From Azotimanducus chitobiosivorans (lineage in GTDB: Bacteria; Pseudomonadota; Gammaproteobacteria; Pseudomonadales; Azotimanducaceae): a stretch of DNA of 64,000 bases. Position 1 is the first letter of the stretch. Each line of letters begins with the position of its first letter. Below are positions 49,767 to 59,600 of the stretch, in pieces. The DNA lies in the NCBI GenBank assembly GCA_965200235.1, contig OZ241339.1, positions 310,001 to 374,000 of the forward strand. The letters are read 5' to 3'. The notes beneath the pieces are model-generated. The model saw only the letters and a list, made by a program, of their open reading frames with translations, ran no database searches and had not been told where the DNA came from. The position numbers and the translations under genes are program-made.

Positions 49767-50633
49767 ATGACCGCCTATGGCCTCATGACCTTCCCAACCG
49801 ACTATGCGATTTCGCCAGCGGAACTGGCGGTCTTGGCGGAGGAACGGGGATTCGACTCGCTGTTCTTCTCCGAGCATACGCATATCCCCGCGAGTCGCAT
49901 CAGCCCTTGGCCGGGCGGCGACACCTTGCCGAAGATGTATTGGCACGGGCACGACCCGCTGGTGGCGCTTGCGATGGCGGCGCAGGCGACACGCCGTATT
50001 CTGCTCGGCACCGGCATCATGCTGGTCACTGATCGCGACCCGATTCTCATGGCCAAGCAGGTTGCGACGCTTGACTTTCTTTCGAAAGGTCGCGTCGTGC
50101 TCGGTGTCGGCGCAGGTTGGAACGCTGAGGAAATGGAGAATCACGGCGTTCGCTTTGGCGATCGCTGGAAGGTGCTGCGCGAGCGCGTGCTCGCGATGAA
50201 GCGCATCTGGACCGACGAGGACGCTGAGTTTCACGGTGACTTCGTCGATTTCGATCCTATTTGGGCCTATCCGAAGCCAAGTCAGCCGGGCGGCCCCAAG
50301 GTGCTCATGGGCGCGAGCTCACGCTGGACTTGGGCACGGATTGCCGAATACTGCGACGGCTGGATGCCGATCTATCAGGACCCGGATGGCGGCGGGGCGA
50401 GGGCGGTGATTGACTACGCCGACGGTGTTCGGCAAGTGCGAGAGGCTTGGCGTGCGGCCAGCCGCCAAGGGCAGCCGGAATTCTCTGTGCACGGCATGTC
50501 TGCGGACAAGGCGCGGATTGAGGTAATGGCTGGACATGGCTTCAGTCGTATGACATTCTTCGTGCCGCCAGCAGGGCGTGAAAAGGTAGAGCCACTCTTG
50601 GATAAGTATGCCAAGCTCATCACTTCATTGTAA
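49767..50633 (+). CDS. LLM class oxidoreductase, TIGR03619-like (F420/FMN)
   Basis: The 288-residue luciferase-like protein starts MTAYGLMTFPTDYAISPAEL and contains ERGFDSLFFSEHTHIPASRI near residue 27, ILLGTGIMLVTDRDPILMAK near residue 73 and VVLGVGAGWNAEEMENHGVR near residue 108. These phrases match the TIGR03619 F420-type subgroup. Substrate unknown. A start-to-start distance of 90 bases separates it from the divergent propeller gene. The aminotransferase follows after 45 bases. Confidence 0.87.
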   Translation: MTAYGLMTFPTDYAISPAELAVLAEERGFDSLFFSEHTHIPASRISPWPGGDTLPKMYWHGHDPLVALAMAAQATRRILLGTGIMLVTDRDPILMAKQVATLDFLSKGRVVLGVGAGWNAEEMENHGVRFGDRWKVLRERVLAMKRIWTDEDAEFHGDFVDFDPIWAYPKPSQPGGPKVLMGASSRWTWARIAEYCDGWMPIYQDPDGGGARAVIDYADGVRQVREAWRAASRQGQPEFSVHGMSADKARIEVMAGHGFSRMTFFVPPAGREKVEPLLDKYAKLITSL

Positions 50634-50678
50634 AAATATTGCCACACTGCAACGGTGTGTGACGGGGAGAGGCGGGTG

Positions 50679-52010
50679 ATGCCGATGCTCGCGGGTCTCA
50701 CCAAATCGCAGCTTGACGCCTATTGGATGCCGTTCACGGCCAATCGCCAATTCAAGCAGGATCCCCGAATCATCACCGCCGCCGACGGCTGCTACTTCAC
50801 TGATGCAGAAGGCCGAAAGGTGTTCGATGGACTGTCCGGTCTCTGGACGTGCGGCCTCGGACACAAGGTCGAAGCCATTAGTCGTGCGATTGCCGCCCAG
50901 GTCAGGACGCTCGACTACAGCCCTGCGTTTCAATATGGCCATCCCAAAGCGTTTGAGCTTGCCGAGCGCATCACCGAGTTCATGCCCGGCGATTTGAATC
51001 GCGTGTTCTTTTGCGATTCTGGCTCGGAAGCCGCCGACACCGCGCTCAAAATCGCACGCGGCTATTGGCGCAAGGCCGGGCGACCGGAAAAGACGCGACT
51101 CATTGGCCGCGCCAAGGGCTATCACGGCGTTAATTTCGGGGGCATCAGCGTCGGTGGCATCGGCGGCAACCGGGCGATCTTCGGCGAAGGCGTGTCTGCC
51201 GATCATCTTCGCCACACATGGCTCAAAGACAACTATTTTTCGCGCGGGCAGCCCGATCATGGCGCGCACCTCGCCGACGAACTCACTGAGATTCTCGCGC
51301 TGCACGATGCGTCCAACGTCGCGGCCGTCATCGTCGAGCCCTTGGCTGGCTCTGCCGGCGTGTTTCCACCGCCGACAGGCTATCTTCAGCGCTTGCGTGA
51401 GATATGCACCGCCAACAACGTTCTGCTGATTTTCGACGAGGTCATTTGTGCTTTTGGCCGCATGGGCGCGCGCACCGGCGCCGAAGCCTTCGGCGTTGTG
51501 CCGGACATGATGACCATTGCCAAGCAGGTCACAAATGGCGCCGTGCCCATGGGCGCGGTCATCGTTAATCAATCAATCCACGATTGCTTCATGCGCACGG
51601 ACGCCCCGGACTACGTGCTTGAGATGCCGCACGGCTACACCTACTCAGGGCATCCTTTGGCGTGCGCGGCTGGCCTTGCGTCGCTCGATGTCCTTGAGCG
51701 CGAGTCTGCGATTGAGCGTGTCCGAGAGAATGCGGTTGTCTTCGAAGAAGCCTTGCACAGCCTCGCCAACTGCCCGCATGTGGTTGATATTCGCAACTTC
51801 GGGCTCGCTGGCGGCCTGACCCTTGAAAGCTATGATGGCGAGCCGCTGCGCCGCCCCTTTGAAGTGGCGATGGATCTGTGGCAAAAGGGATTTTATGTGC
51901 GCTACGGCGGCGACACCGTGCAACTCGGCCCACCGTTCGTCTCTAGCAAAGAGGAAATCAATCGGCTCGTCGATGCACTTGGTGAATCGCTTGCATCGAA
52001 TGCGCGATGA
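50679..52010 (+). CDS. Class III (omega) aminotransferase, beta-alanine:pyruvate-like
   Basis: The 443-residue PLP enzyme begins with the family phrase LDAYWMPFTANRQFKQDPR. It has FFCDSGSEAADTALKIARGY near residue 113, LIFDEVICAFGRMGARTGAE near residue 257, and the PLP lysine in MTIAKQVTNGAVPMGAV near residue 288. It should move amino groups between omega-amino acids or amines and pyruvate. GGCGGG lies before the ATG at 50679. The ATGA overlap with the FAD monooxygenase points to a shared pathway. Confidence 0.9.
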   Translation: MPMLAGLTKSQLDAYWMPFTANRQFKQDPRIITAADGCYFTDAEGRKVFDGLSGLWTCGLGHKVEAISRAIAAQVRTLDYSPAFQYGHPKAFELAERITEFMPGDLNRVFFCDSGSEAADTALKIARGYWRKAGRPEKTRLIGRAKGYHGVNFGGISVGGIGGNRAIFGEGVSADHLRHTWLKDNYFSRGQPDHGAHLADELTEILALHDASNVAAVIVEPLAGSAGVFPPPTGYLQRLREICTANNVLLIFDEVICAFGRMGARTGAEAFGVVPDMMTIAKQVTNGAVPMGAVIVNQSIHDCFMRTDAPDYVLEMPHGYTYSGHPLACAAGLASLDVLERESAIERVRENAVVFEEALHSLANCPHVVDIRNFGLAGGLTLESYDGEPLRRPFEVAMDLWQKGFYVRYGGDTVQLGPPFVSSKEEINRLVDALGESLASNAR

Positions 52011-53212
52011 AGCGCCTTCGAGTCGTGATCGCCGGAGGCGGTATTGGCGGCTTGTCCGCGGCGCTTTCTCTCGCGTCAAAAGGGATTGAAGTCCATGTAC
52101 TTGAGCAGGCGGCGGCGTTCACAGACGTTGGCGCAGGCATTCAGCTTTCGCCGAACGCGACGCGAGTGCTTTTCTCGCTCGGACTCGAAGCAATTCTTGA
52201 GGCGGTGGCGTTCACCCCGGTCTCCGGCGAGACGCGCGATGCTAAGACGGGCAATGCGCTGGCCGAGTTTCCGCTCGGCAGGGCCGTGGAAGCACGGTTC
52301 GGCTTCCCTTTCCTGCAAATCCACCGCCATGACTTGATCGCACTCTTGGCCGAAGCGGCGCGCGCGCATCGATCGATCATGCTCGATACGAACAGTCGAG
52401 TAACCGGATTCGAAGCGCGCGATGGCGGCGTCTGTGTGCTGCGTGCTGACCAAGAAGTCGCACCTGCGGATGCGTTGATCGGCGCGGATGGCGTGCATTC
52501 AGTGGTGCGCGAAGCCTTGTTCGGACCCGAATCGCCAAGGTTCACCGGCAATATCGCGTGGCGAGCGCTCATTCCCGCAACGCAGCTGCCCGCAGGTCTC
52601 GTGCATCCCAAGGCGACGGTATGGTGGGGCGCCGGGCGGCATTTTGTCCATTACTATGTTCGGCGTGGCGAACTCGTCAATTGCGTGTGCGTGGTCGAGA
52701 AGACCGGATGGGAAGTCGAGTCTTGGAGCGAGCGCGGCGAGTTTGAGGAACTGAAAGCCGAGTTTGCAGGCTGGCACAAGGACATTCAAACGCTCATCAA
52801 CGCGATGGACCGGGACAGTCTCTACAAGTGGGCACTCTTTGATCGTCCGCCGATGGCGGCGTGGGGACGGGGGCGGGTGAGCCTGCTCGGCGACGCCTGC
52901 CATCCGACGCTGCCGTTCATGGCGCAGGGGGCAGCCATGGCCATTGAGGACGGCGCTGTGCTCGCGCGATGCCTGTCCGAGGCGCGTGCGGGCATCGAAG
53001 TGCCCGCGGCGCTCGAACGCTACTCGGCGCTACGTCGCGCGCGTACCGCGCACATTCAAAAAAGCTCGATGCGAAGCGGTCGGCTGTACCACATGCGCGG
53101 CCTGTCAGCGCGCCTTCGGAACGTTGCGCTTCGCGCCCGGCGGCCGAAAAGCCCTTGGGACGGCATCTATTCATACAATGCGCTGCTTGCTCGAAGCGGA
53201 AGGGAACCGTGA
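52007..53212 (+). CDS. FAD-dependent monooxygenase, salicylate hydroxylase-like
   Basis: The 401-residue group A flavoprotein monooxygenase has the FAD motif VVIAGGGIGGLSAALSLASK near residue 6, ADALIGADGVHSVVREALFG (DG motif) near residue 157 and VSLLGDACHPTLPFMAQGAA (GD motif) near residue 288. It would hydroxylate an aromatic or related substrate with NAD(P)H and O2. It overlaps the aminotransferase by 4 bases. A short frame begins at its stop (GTGA). Confidence 0.9.
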   Translation: MKRLRVVIAGGGIGGLSAALSLASKGIEVHVLEQAAAFTDVGAGIQLSPNATRVLFSLGLEAILEAVAFTPVSGETRDAKTGNALAEFPLGRAVEARFGFPFLQIHRHDLIALLAEAARAHRSIMLDTNSRVTGFEARDGGVCVLRADQEVAPADALIGADGVHSVVREALFGPESPRFTGNIAWRALIPATQLPAGLVHPKATVWWGAGRHFVHYYVRRGELVNCVCVVEKTGWEVESWSERGEFEELKAEFAGWHKDIQTLINAMDRDSLYKWALFDRPPMAAWGRGRVSLLGDACHPTLPFMAQGAAMAIEDGAVLARCLSEARAGIEVPAALERYSALRRARTAHIQKSSMRSGRLYHMRGLSARLRNVALRARRPKSPWDGIYSYNALLARSGREP

Positions 53213-53358
53213 TCCGACTGGGACGGAATTCAATCGAGGATGTTGGCAGCGCCTTTGCCAATGATACGGCGCGCGATGCGCAGGTCGCTGATTCAGGGAT
53301 GTATGTCATCAAAGTTGGCGCGTCGTTGTGGGATATTCGTGCGTCGGCTCAGTTCTGA
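53209..53358 (+). CDS. Possible 49-residue small protein
   Basis: A GTG overlapping the monooxygenase stop (GTGA) opens a frame of 49 residues: MIRLGRNSIEDVGSAFANDT then ARDAQVADSGMYVIKVGASL and WDIRASAQF. The overlap copies the coupling style of the operon, but no family is recognised and the product may be only a remnant. The rest of 53359-53415 holds nothing visible. Confidence 0.3.
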   Translation: MIRLGRNSIEDVGSAFANDTARDAQVADSGMYVIKVGASLWDIRASAQF

Positions 53359-53415
53359 CTTTCCTCAATACGAGTGATTGGCTGTGCAGCGAAGGCATAG
53401 CTCCGGTTCGCAAGA

Positions 53416-53492
53416 TTCTATTTTTCCTAGCTTAGAATTCTAATTTGCAGGCAGTTGACTTCTAATTTGCAGATCTTTATTCTTAATTTTTC
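53416..53492. repeat. Direct-repeat array upstream of the DUF4143 ATPase (possible operator)
   Basis: An AT-rich stretch holds four similar 13-base motifs: TTCTATTTTTCCT at 53416, TTCTAATTTGCAG at 53438 and again at 53460, and TTCTTAATTTTTC at 53480. Spacings are 22, 22 and 20 bases, about two helical turns. The composition is far from the GC-rich surroundings. It ends about 30 bases before the ATPase start codon, which suits a repressor or self-binding site. Confidence 0.6.
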
Positions 53493-53522
53493 AATGGCCT
53501 GTCGGATTGCCAACGAGGCGCG

Positions 53523-54755
53523 ATGTACTACGCAATGCACCAGCGGTTCGCCGAGCAGCGGATACGAGAGGCGCTTGCCGATACCCCCGTCGTGCTCATT
53601 GTCGGTCCTCGCCGGGCTGGCAAGACGACGCTCGCCCGCAAGATGCAAACGCAAGGGCGAACGTACATCACGCTCGATGACCAGGGTTTCCTGGATGCGG
53701 CGCGCAACGATCCAGTTGGCTTCGTCCGCGGGCTCGACTCCGCTATCATCGATGAAGTTCAGCGTGCGCCTGAACTGCTGCTGTCAATCAAGCAATCGAT
53801 TGACGAGGATTATCGCCCCGGTCGCTTCTTGCTGACTGGTTCCGCCAACCTTATGACGCTGCCGAAGGTCGCCGACAGCTTGGCTGGCCGTATGGAAACC
53901 ATCGAGCTTCTGCCACTCGCTCAGGCTGAAATCGCAGGCCGCCTACCGACCTTCATTGATACTCTATTCAAAGGTGCCTTCGAGCGTATTTCGCCTGCGA
54001 AACGTGATGAAGACCTTATGCAGGCGGTGCTTGCGGGCGGGTTCCCTGAAGCTATTTCCCGCGACCAAGAAAAGCGTCGAATCGCGTGGGCGCGGTCGTA
54101 TTTGAAGGCAGTGCTGGTGCGCGATATAAGAGAAATTGCCGAGATTGAGAAGCTCACTGAACTACCGGAATTTCTTGATCTGCTCGCGCAGTGTTCTGGG
54201 CGGGTGGTGAACTATTCGAAAATTGGCGAAGGCGTGGGCATCACCTACAAGACATCTCAGCGCTATATCGCGCTCCTTGAGCAATTGTTCTTGATTGCGA
54301 GACTGCCGTCATGGGGCGCACGCCGTTTGCCGCGAATGGTCAAGGCGCCAAAACTGCACTTCCTAGATAGCTGCCTGCTGTGCGCAGCGGGTGGCATCAG
54401 CGCACATCGGGTGGCGGCAGACCGCAGGCTCTTTGGCCCGCTCTTGGAAAGCTATGTGTTTTCGGAAGTGATGAAGCACATTGCAGTGTCTGATACGCCA
54501 GTCTCGCCATTTCACTTCCGAAACAGACTCGGCCATGAAGTGGACATTGTGTTGGAGCGGGCGGACGGCATGATTGCCGGCATTGAAGTGAAGGCTGGCG
54601 CAACGGTCCGAACGGGCGATTTTGTTGGATTGCGAGCGCTTCAAGAAGCCGCCGGCGAGCAGTTTGCCTATGGCGTGGTGCTCTATGACAGCGAAGATTT
54701 CATTCCCTTCGGCGAGTGCCTTGGCGCGGCGCCGCTGTCGAGCCTTTGGCGCTGA
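53523..54755 (+). CDS. AAA_14/DUF4143 family ATPase
   Basis: The 410-residue protein has Walker A VGPRRAGKTTLARKMQ near residue 28, Walker B SAIIDEVQRAPELLLSIKQ near residue 78, and a sensor segment FLLTGSANLMTLPKVADSLA. The C-terminal DUF4143 domain ends in the nuclease-like pattern GHEVDIVLERADGMIAGIEV plus KAG (D...ExK). Members occur widely as mobile, often transferred single genes of unknown function. An AT-rich repeat array precedes it. The ATG at 53523 gives a normal N-terminus. Confidence 0.88.
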   Translation: MYYAMHQRFAEQRIREALADTPVVLIVGPRRAGKTTLARKMQTQGRTYITLDDQGFLDAARNDPVGFVRGLDSAIIDEVQRAPELLLSIKQSIDEDYRPGRFLLTGSANLMTLPKVADSLAGRMETIELLPLAQAEIAGRLPTFIDTLFKGAFERISPAKRDEDLMQAVLAGGFPEAISRDQEKRRIAWARSYLKAVLVRDIREIAEIEKLTELPEFLDLLAQCSGRVVNYSKIGEGVGITYKTSQRYIALLEQLFLIARLPSWGARRLPRMVKAPKLHFLDSCLLCAAGGISAHRVAADRRLFGPLLESYVFSEVMKHIAVSDTPVSPFHFRNRLGHEVDIVLERADGMIAGIEVKAGATVRTGDFVGLRALQEAAGEQFAYGVVLYDSEDFIPFGECLGAAPLSSLWR

Positions 54756-54765
54756 TTCACTATGT

Positions 54766-55770
54766 CTATCGCGATTCGAATTCAAACGTTTCCGTATCCA
54801 CAGCCTTCTGCCCTTGTTGTCCGTAGCGATTGCCCGCGACCGCTTCCGGCGAGAAGGCTTCGGATAGGGATTTGATGACATCGCTCGGCAGTTCGATATC
54901 AAGCGTTGCGAAATTCTGGCGTAGGTGCGTGGACTTGGTGGTGCCGGGAATAGCGAAGATGTTGTCGCCTTGCGCAAGCACCCAAGCGATGGCGAGCTGC
55001 GAGAGATCGATGTTCAGGTCCGCGGCGATTGAGAGCACGAGTTGACGCAATTCAAGATTGCGCGTTAGGTTCTCGCGCTCGAATCTAGGCATAGTGCGGC
55101 GAATGTCCGTGTCCGAGAGGCCCTCGGGGCCGGGCGGCGCGTCGGTGAAAAAGCCGCGCGCAACCGGACTGAACGCAACGAAGGCGATGCCAAGCGCCTT
55201 GCAAGCGTCGAGGACGCCAAGCTCAGGGTTTCGCGTCCACAGCGAATATTCAGACTGGATGGCTGCGATGGGGTGCGTGGCATGCGCGCGGCGAAGCGTT
55301 TCCGCGGATACTTCGGACACGCCGATGGCGAGAATTTTGCCTTCAGCTTTGAGGTCGGCGAGCGCGCCGATGGATTCTTCGATTGGCACCTTGAAGTCGA
55401 GGCGGTGCATGTAGTAGAGGTCAATGCAGTCGGTGCCAAGCCGACTCAAGCTGCCTTCGCATTGCGATTTGATGGCATCGGGCGAGCCGTCCACGAAGGG
55501 CCTGTCGCCTTTGAAGCTCGCGACGCATTTGCTGGCGATGAAGTATTCTTGACGCCTGTGGCCAATCGCTTCGGAGATCAAGTTTTCATTGCTGCCGAGG
55601 CCATAGATCGAAGCGGTATCGAAGAAGTCATAGCCAAGGTCGAGGGCTTCGTTCAATAGGCGAATGGATTGCGCCTTGGGGAGGGCGGGTCCGTAGCCTG
55701 CGCTGAGCCCCATGCAGCCGAGGCCGATGGGTTTGATGTGGCGGTCGCCGAGGTTTCTTCTGACGGTCAT
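54766..55770 (-). CDS. Aldo/keto reductase
   Basis: The 334-residue protein has the AKR catalytic set: DTASIYGLGSNENLISEAIG near residue 51 (Asp, Tyr), FIASKC near residue 78 (Lys), and DLYYMHRLD near residue 117 (His). The C-terminal NADPH-binding phrase is IFAIPGTTKSTHLRQN. Closest in style to AKR13/YghZ-type reductases. It reduces aldehydes or ketones with NADPH; substrate not known. It converges with the DUF4143 gene after 10 bases. Confidence 0.88.
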   Translation of the reverse strand: MTVRRNLGDRHIKPIGLGCMGLSAGYGPALPKAQSIRLLNEALDLGYDFFDTASIYGLGSNENLISEAIGHRRQEYFIASKCVASFKGDRPFVDGSPDAIKSQCEGSLSRLGTDCIDLYYMHRLDFKVPIEESIGALADLKAEGKILAIGVSEVSAETLRRAHATHPIAAIQSEYSLWTRNPELGVLDACKALGIAFVAFSPVARGFFTDAPPGPEGLSDTDIRRTMPRFERENLTRNLELRQLVLSIAADLNIDLSQLAIAWVLAQGDNIFAIPGTTKSTHLRQNFATLDIELPSDVIKSLSEAFSPEAVAGNRYGQQGQKAVDTETFEFESR

Positions 55771-55935
55771 ATGAGGTCGGATTACCTCTTGTTGTGGTGG
55801 ATATCTGTGCCGGCGGGCATCTTGCCATAGACTTTGCCTCTCGATATAGGGGCTTCGTTCCGCGAGCGCAGTGGTGCAGCTCTGCCATCAAGCCTCTGGC
55901 GCGCCTTGACTTTATTGTCTTGGACGTAGGAGATG

Positions 55936-55941
55936 TATACT
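55936..55941 (+). promoter_or_regulatory. Possible -10 element for the metalloprotease pair
   Basis: TATACT lies 32 bases before the GTG at 55973. The best -35, TTGTCT at 55915, has only a 15-base spacer; TTGACT at 55906 would be too far. AAAGGAT before the GTG is a good ribosome binding site. Confidence 0.3.
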
Positions 55942-55972
55942 GCGATCACTTAAGCGGCAAAGGATGTGAGCC

Positions 55973-56665
55973 GTGGAGTCGGGTACGAGGATGAAATGGG
56001 TGCTTGGCGGGAGCACAGTGGCGGTCGTGATCGCTCTTGGGATAGTAGTCGGGTTGCTTGATCGCCCTAGCGCGGACCGTTCGCAAGTCGCTGTAGTCGC
56101 CCCTAGGCAGGATTCAAGTCTATCGCCCCCAAACCCGGTGCCCGAACAATCCACCTTACCCCTTGAAACCCAGTGGAACGGCATCAATGACATCAATCCC
56201 CCAGACCGGTTTGCCAGCGGCGGAGTCCGACCCGGCTGGACTGTCGTCAGCAAGGATGAGATTGCACCTGAGCGACTGCCGCCGTATCTGGAGACCTATA
56301 CCGACGCAAGACTGGTCAGTCTAGCGAGCGACTTGGCGCATTGGGGGCCGGGCTACCGTATCGTGTTCGATATCCCTCAAACTGGTGCGAGACTCGAGTC
56401 GGTGATCGAGCGAGTCGAGAGCGGGCTTGCCGGAAACATCTCCTACATTGGCCGCGTTGACCGCGACGATGCCCTGCAAAGAATGGTCGTGACAGTGGGT
56501 GCGCGAAACGCATTCGCCTTCATCGATTCAGACCAAGGCAGCTACGAGATGGTCGGCAACCGCGAGTTCGGCTGGCTGATGTCCACAGATGGCATGGAGC
56601 AGCACATGGACTACAGCCAACCCGACTATTACATCCCCGACAACAATCCGCGGGGTGAATCTTGA
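55973..56665 (+). CDS. Membrane-anchored protein upstream of the metalloprotease, possible propeptide-like factor
   Basis: The 230-residue protein has one N-terminal transmembrane helix (VLGGSTVAVVIALGIVVGLL), a proline-rich linker, and a folded C-terminal half. The stretch ALQRMVVTVGARNAFAFID then YEMVGNREFGWLM looks like the propeptide part found in front of metzincin catalytic domains in other bacterial proteins. The metalloprotease gene starts 34 bases later without such a propeptide. It may therefore act in trans on the protease; this is inference. AAAGGAT places the start at the GTG. Confidence 0.55.
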   Translation: MESGTRMKWVLGGSTVAVVIALGIVVGLLDRPSADRSQVAVVAPRQDSSLSPPNPVPEQSTLPLETQWNGINDINPPDRFASGGVRPGWTVVSKDEIAPERLPPYLETYTDARLVSLASDLAHWGPGYRIVFDIPQTGARLESVIERVESGLAGNISYIGRVDRDDALQRMVVTVGARNAFAFIDSDQGSYEMVGNREFGWLMSTDGMEQHMDYSQPDYYIPDNNPRGES

Positions 56666-56699
56666 TCATTTCCCTCCTCCAGAAGTAGGCGAAGCAACA

Positions 56700-59600
56700 A
56701 TGCGGCGGCCGTTGCTGAATTTCAGCGCCATTCATATCGTCATGGCGTTTGCCTTGGCGGCGGTGTCGTTCACGCCACAGGCTTCTGCTAATGGCGATAA
56801 TCTCTATCTGGAATGCCCTTGTTCCATAAAGAGCGATGGCTCAACCCTCACCGCCACATTTGGCATTCGAAGCTTTCGCACTACGGATAGCGGTGAACTG
56901 CAGATCACTATAAGAGCTCGGGAGACAGATGACCCGGGCGAGCGCTTCTACAGCTTCAAGGCACCTGTCGGGCAGTCGGTTCGAGCGGGGGCGAGATTGA
57001 CCGGGGTCACCGTACGGATGCCGTTTAACTCATTCGTACCCACCGACCCTCAGCACCTTTCGCTTGCTTTGACTGAGGAGTATGACGGTACGACGTACGA
57101 GGTACCAATGGATGGGAGGGTCGATTTGACTCAGCCATTCGAAATTGGCGATCTGGATTATCTCAAGGACACAGATGGGGACGGCGTAGGCGATGTCAAC
57201 GAACGCGCCGAGGGGACCGATCCCGATGACCCCGACTCCACGCCCGGTGCCTCGACGCTCGATCTGCTCGCCTTGTACAGCCAAAGCTTCCCAGCCCTCT
57301 TTGATGGCGACCCCACGACGCGCATTCAGCATCTGGTGACGCTCGCGAACGTCATGTACGAAGATAGTGGGCTTGCCATTCGGCTTCGCCCTGTTGGCGC
57401 GGCACCAATAGAAGTCGATGAGAAGGACGAATGGGCTGGGCCTGAAGAGACGGCTCTCGCCGTGCAGGTGCACAGACACAGTTCGGATCTGACAGTACTT
57501 TTCCGGCCAGAGGCGCCCAATGCCGGAACCTGCGGCTGGTCTTATTTGGGTGGATACGGTGAACGCGGGAAACTGAGCCGGGAAGACGCCACATCATCAA
57601 TATCAACCGTCATGGGACTGTGCGGCGCCGACACGCTCGCCCATGAGTTGGGGCATGCCTTGGGACTTGGTCACTCGCTCTGGCAGAACGACACTGGGAC
57701 TTGGCGCTGGTCCCGAGGGCACGCAGTCGAGAACGACTTCGTCACGATCATGAGTTATGGCAGGGGAGGCCGTGGGCGGCTGAACGTATTTTCGAGCCCG
57801 CATGCAATCTGTCGCGGCGATCTGGAGATGGAAGTGCCCTGCGGTAATCACAGGGACGCAGTTGCTGGGGCGGATGCGGTAGCCAGCCTTGATGCGGTGC
57901 GCTTCCAAGCCGCGGCGTTTCAGGAAGGACATCCTGACACCGACGGTGACGGCTTCGTGGACCCGGTGGACGATCTGCCGCGAGATGGTGCCGACTGGCT
58001 CGACACCGACCGAGACGGGGTGGGCAATCTTTCTGACGAGGATGATGATGGCGATGGCGCGCCGGACGACTTGGATGCTTTTCCGCTTGACGCGCGAGAA
58101 ACCAAGGACAGCGACGCCGACGGTATCGGCGATAACGCCGATACCGACGATGATGGCGACGGAGTTGAGGATGCGCTTGATGCCTTTCCGCTCGATGCGG
58201 GGGAAACTGCGGATTCTGATGGCGATGGCGTGGGCGACAACACCGATGCGTTCCCGAATGATCCAAATGAGACGATGGACGTCGATGGTGATGGGATCGG
58301 CAATAACGCCGATACGGATGATGATGGTGACGGAGTCGTCGATCAGCAAGACGCCTTTCCTTTGAACGCAGAGGAAAGCGCGGACACCGATGGCGACGGG
58401 GTCGGCGACAATGCCGATGCATTCCCGCACGATCCGTTGGAAACAACGGACACCGACGGCGATGGAGTGGGCGACAACGCCGACCGCTTCCCCAACGACC
58501 CGAACGACTGGTCCGATATGGACGGCGACGGGGTCGGCGATAACTCCGATGGCGACATTGACGGGGACGGATTGGTGAACGCAGAGGACGCGCGACCACT
58601 CGCGTTTGACACCAGTTCGGATGAGCGGCGGATATCCTCGTATGCGTTTGTGGGCGAGTCCCCTGGTCAACTTGAAGTCTTGCATGTGGCTGGCGGAAAA
58701 GATGGACGAGTGGTTATCGGTGATCCGTCCGAAGATTCAGAACGTGGTGCCGTCTATGTCATTGCTGCCGCCGATTTCGACGCCATCGACGCTTCGGACG
58801 GCAGTGTGGACCGCGAGATACATCTCGCCAATGTGGCGCAAGGTGCCGCCTCATGGAAGCTGCTTGGAGAAGACATTGGGGACCGCGCGGGCTCAAGCGC
58901 GGCCTCCGCAGGCGATATGGACGGCGACAACTTGGCGGACTTGCTCGTTGGCGCACGCGACGCTGATGATCCCGAAGCGGGGAAAACAACGGGGAACTGG
59001 AGTGTCGGGGCGGCCTATTTCATTTCAGGCGCGAGTCTTGCGGCGGCGGACGCGGCCGACGGAACGGTTGATGGCAACGTGTCCTTGGGCGCGGTCGCCG
59101 CGCAGCCGCGTTCCTGGAAAGTTCTGGGCCATGGTCCTTTCACAAGACTTGGTTACAGCGTTGCCGCCGGTGACTTGTATGGCGACGACACCGCCGAGCT
59201 GGTGCTCGGTGCGCCGTTTTCTTGGCTCAGCGGAGAGCCTGGCGGCAGTGCTTATGTGATAGCGCTGGAAGACCTTCCCGTCGCGGATGCCGCCGACGGC
59301 GCAGCGGACGGTATCGTTCAGGTAGATCAAGCTGCCGAGCGGCCCGCCTCATACCGGCTCAAGGCTGCCGCCGACAATGACCATACCGGGGAAAATGTCG
59401 GGATCATCGGCGATTTGGACGGCGATGGGTACGCCGACATCGGAATAGGTGCCCCGCGTGCGAAGGTTGATGATCAGGAAAATGCCGGTGCTGTCTACCT
59501 CGTCTCGACCAGTGGATTGGCATCCGCTGATGCTGCCGATGGCGAAGCCGACGGCATCATCGAGTTGAAGGATGTTGCTGGCCTGCCCGGCTTCTGGAAA

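Noticed and set aside
57603..58685. Long minus-strand frames opposite the calcium-binding repeats (also 60260-61375)
   Set aside because: They are antisense shadows of GAT/GAC-rich repeats and have low-complexity sequence.
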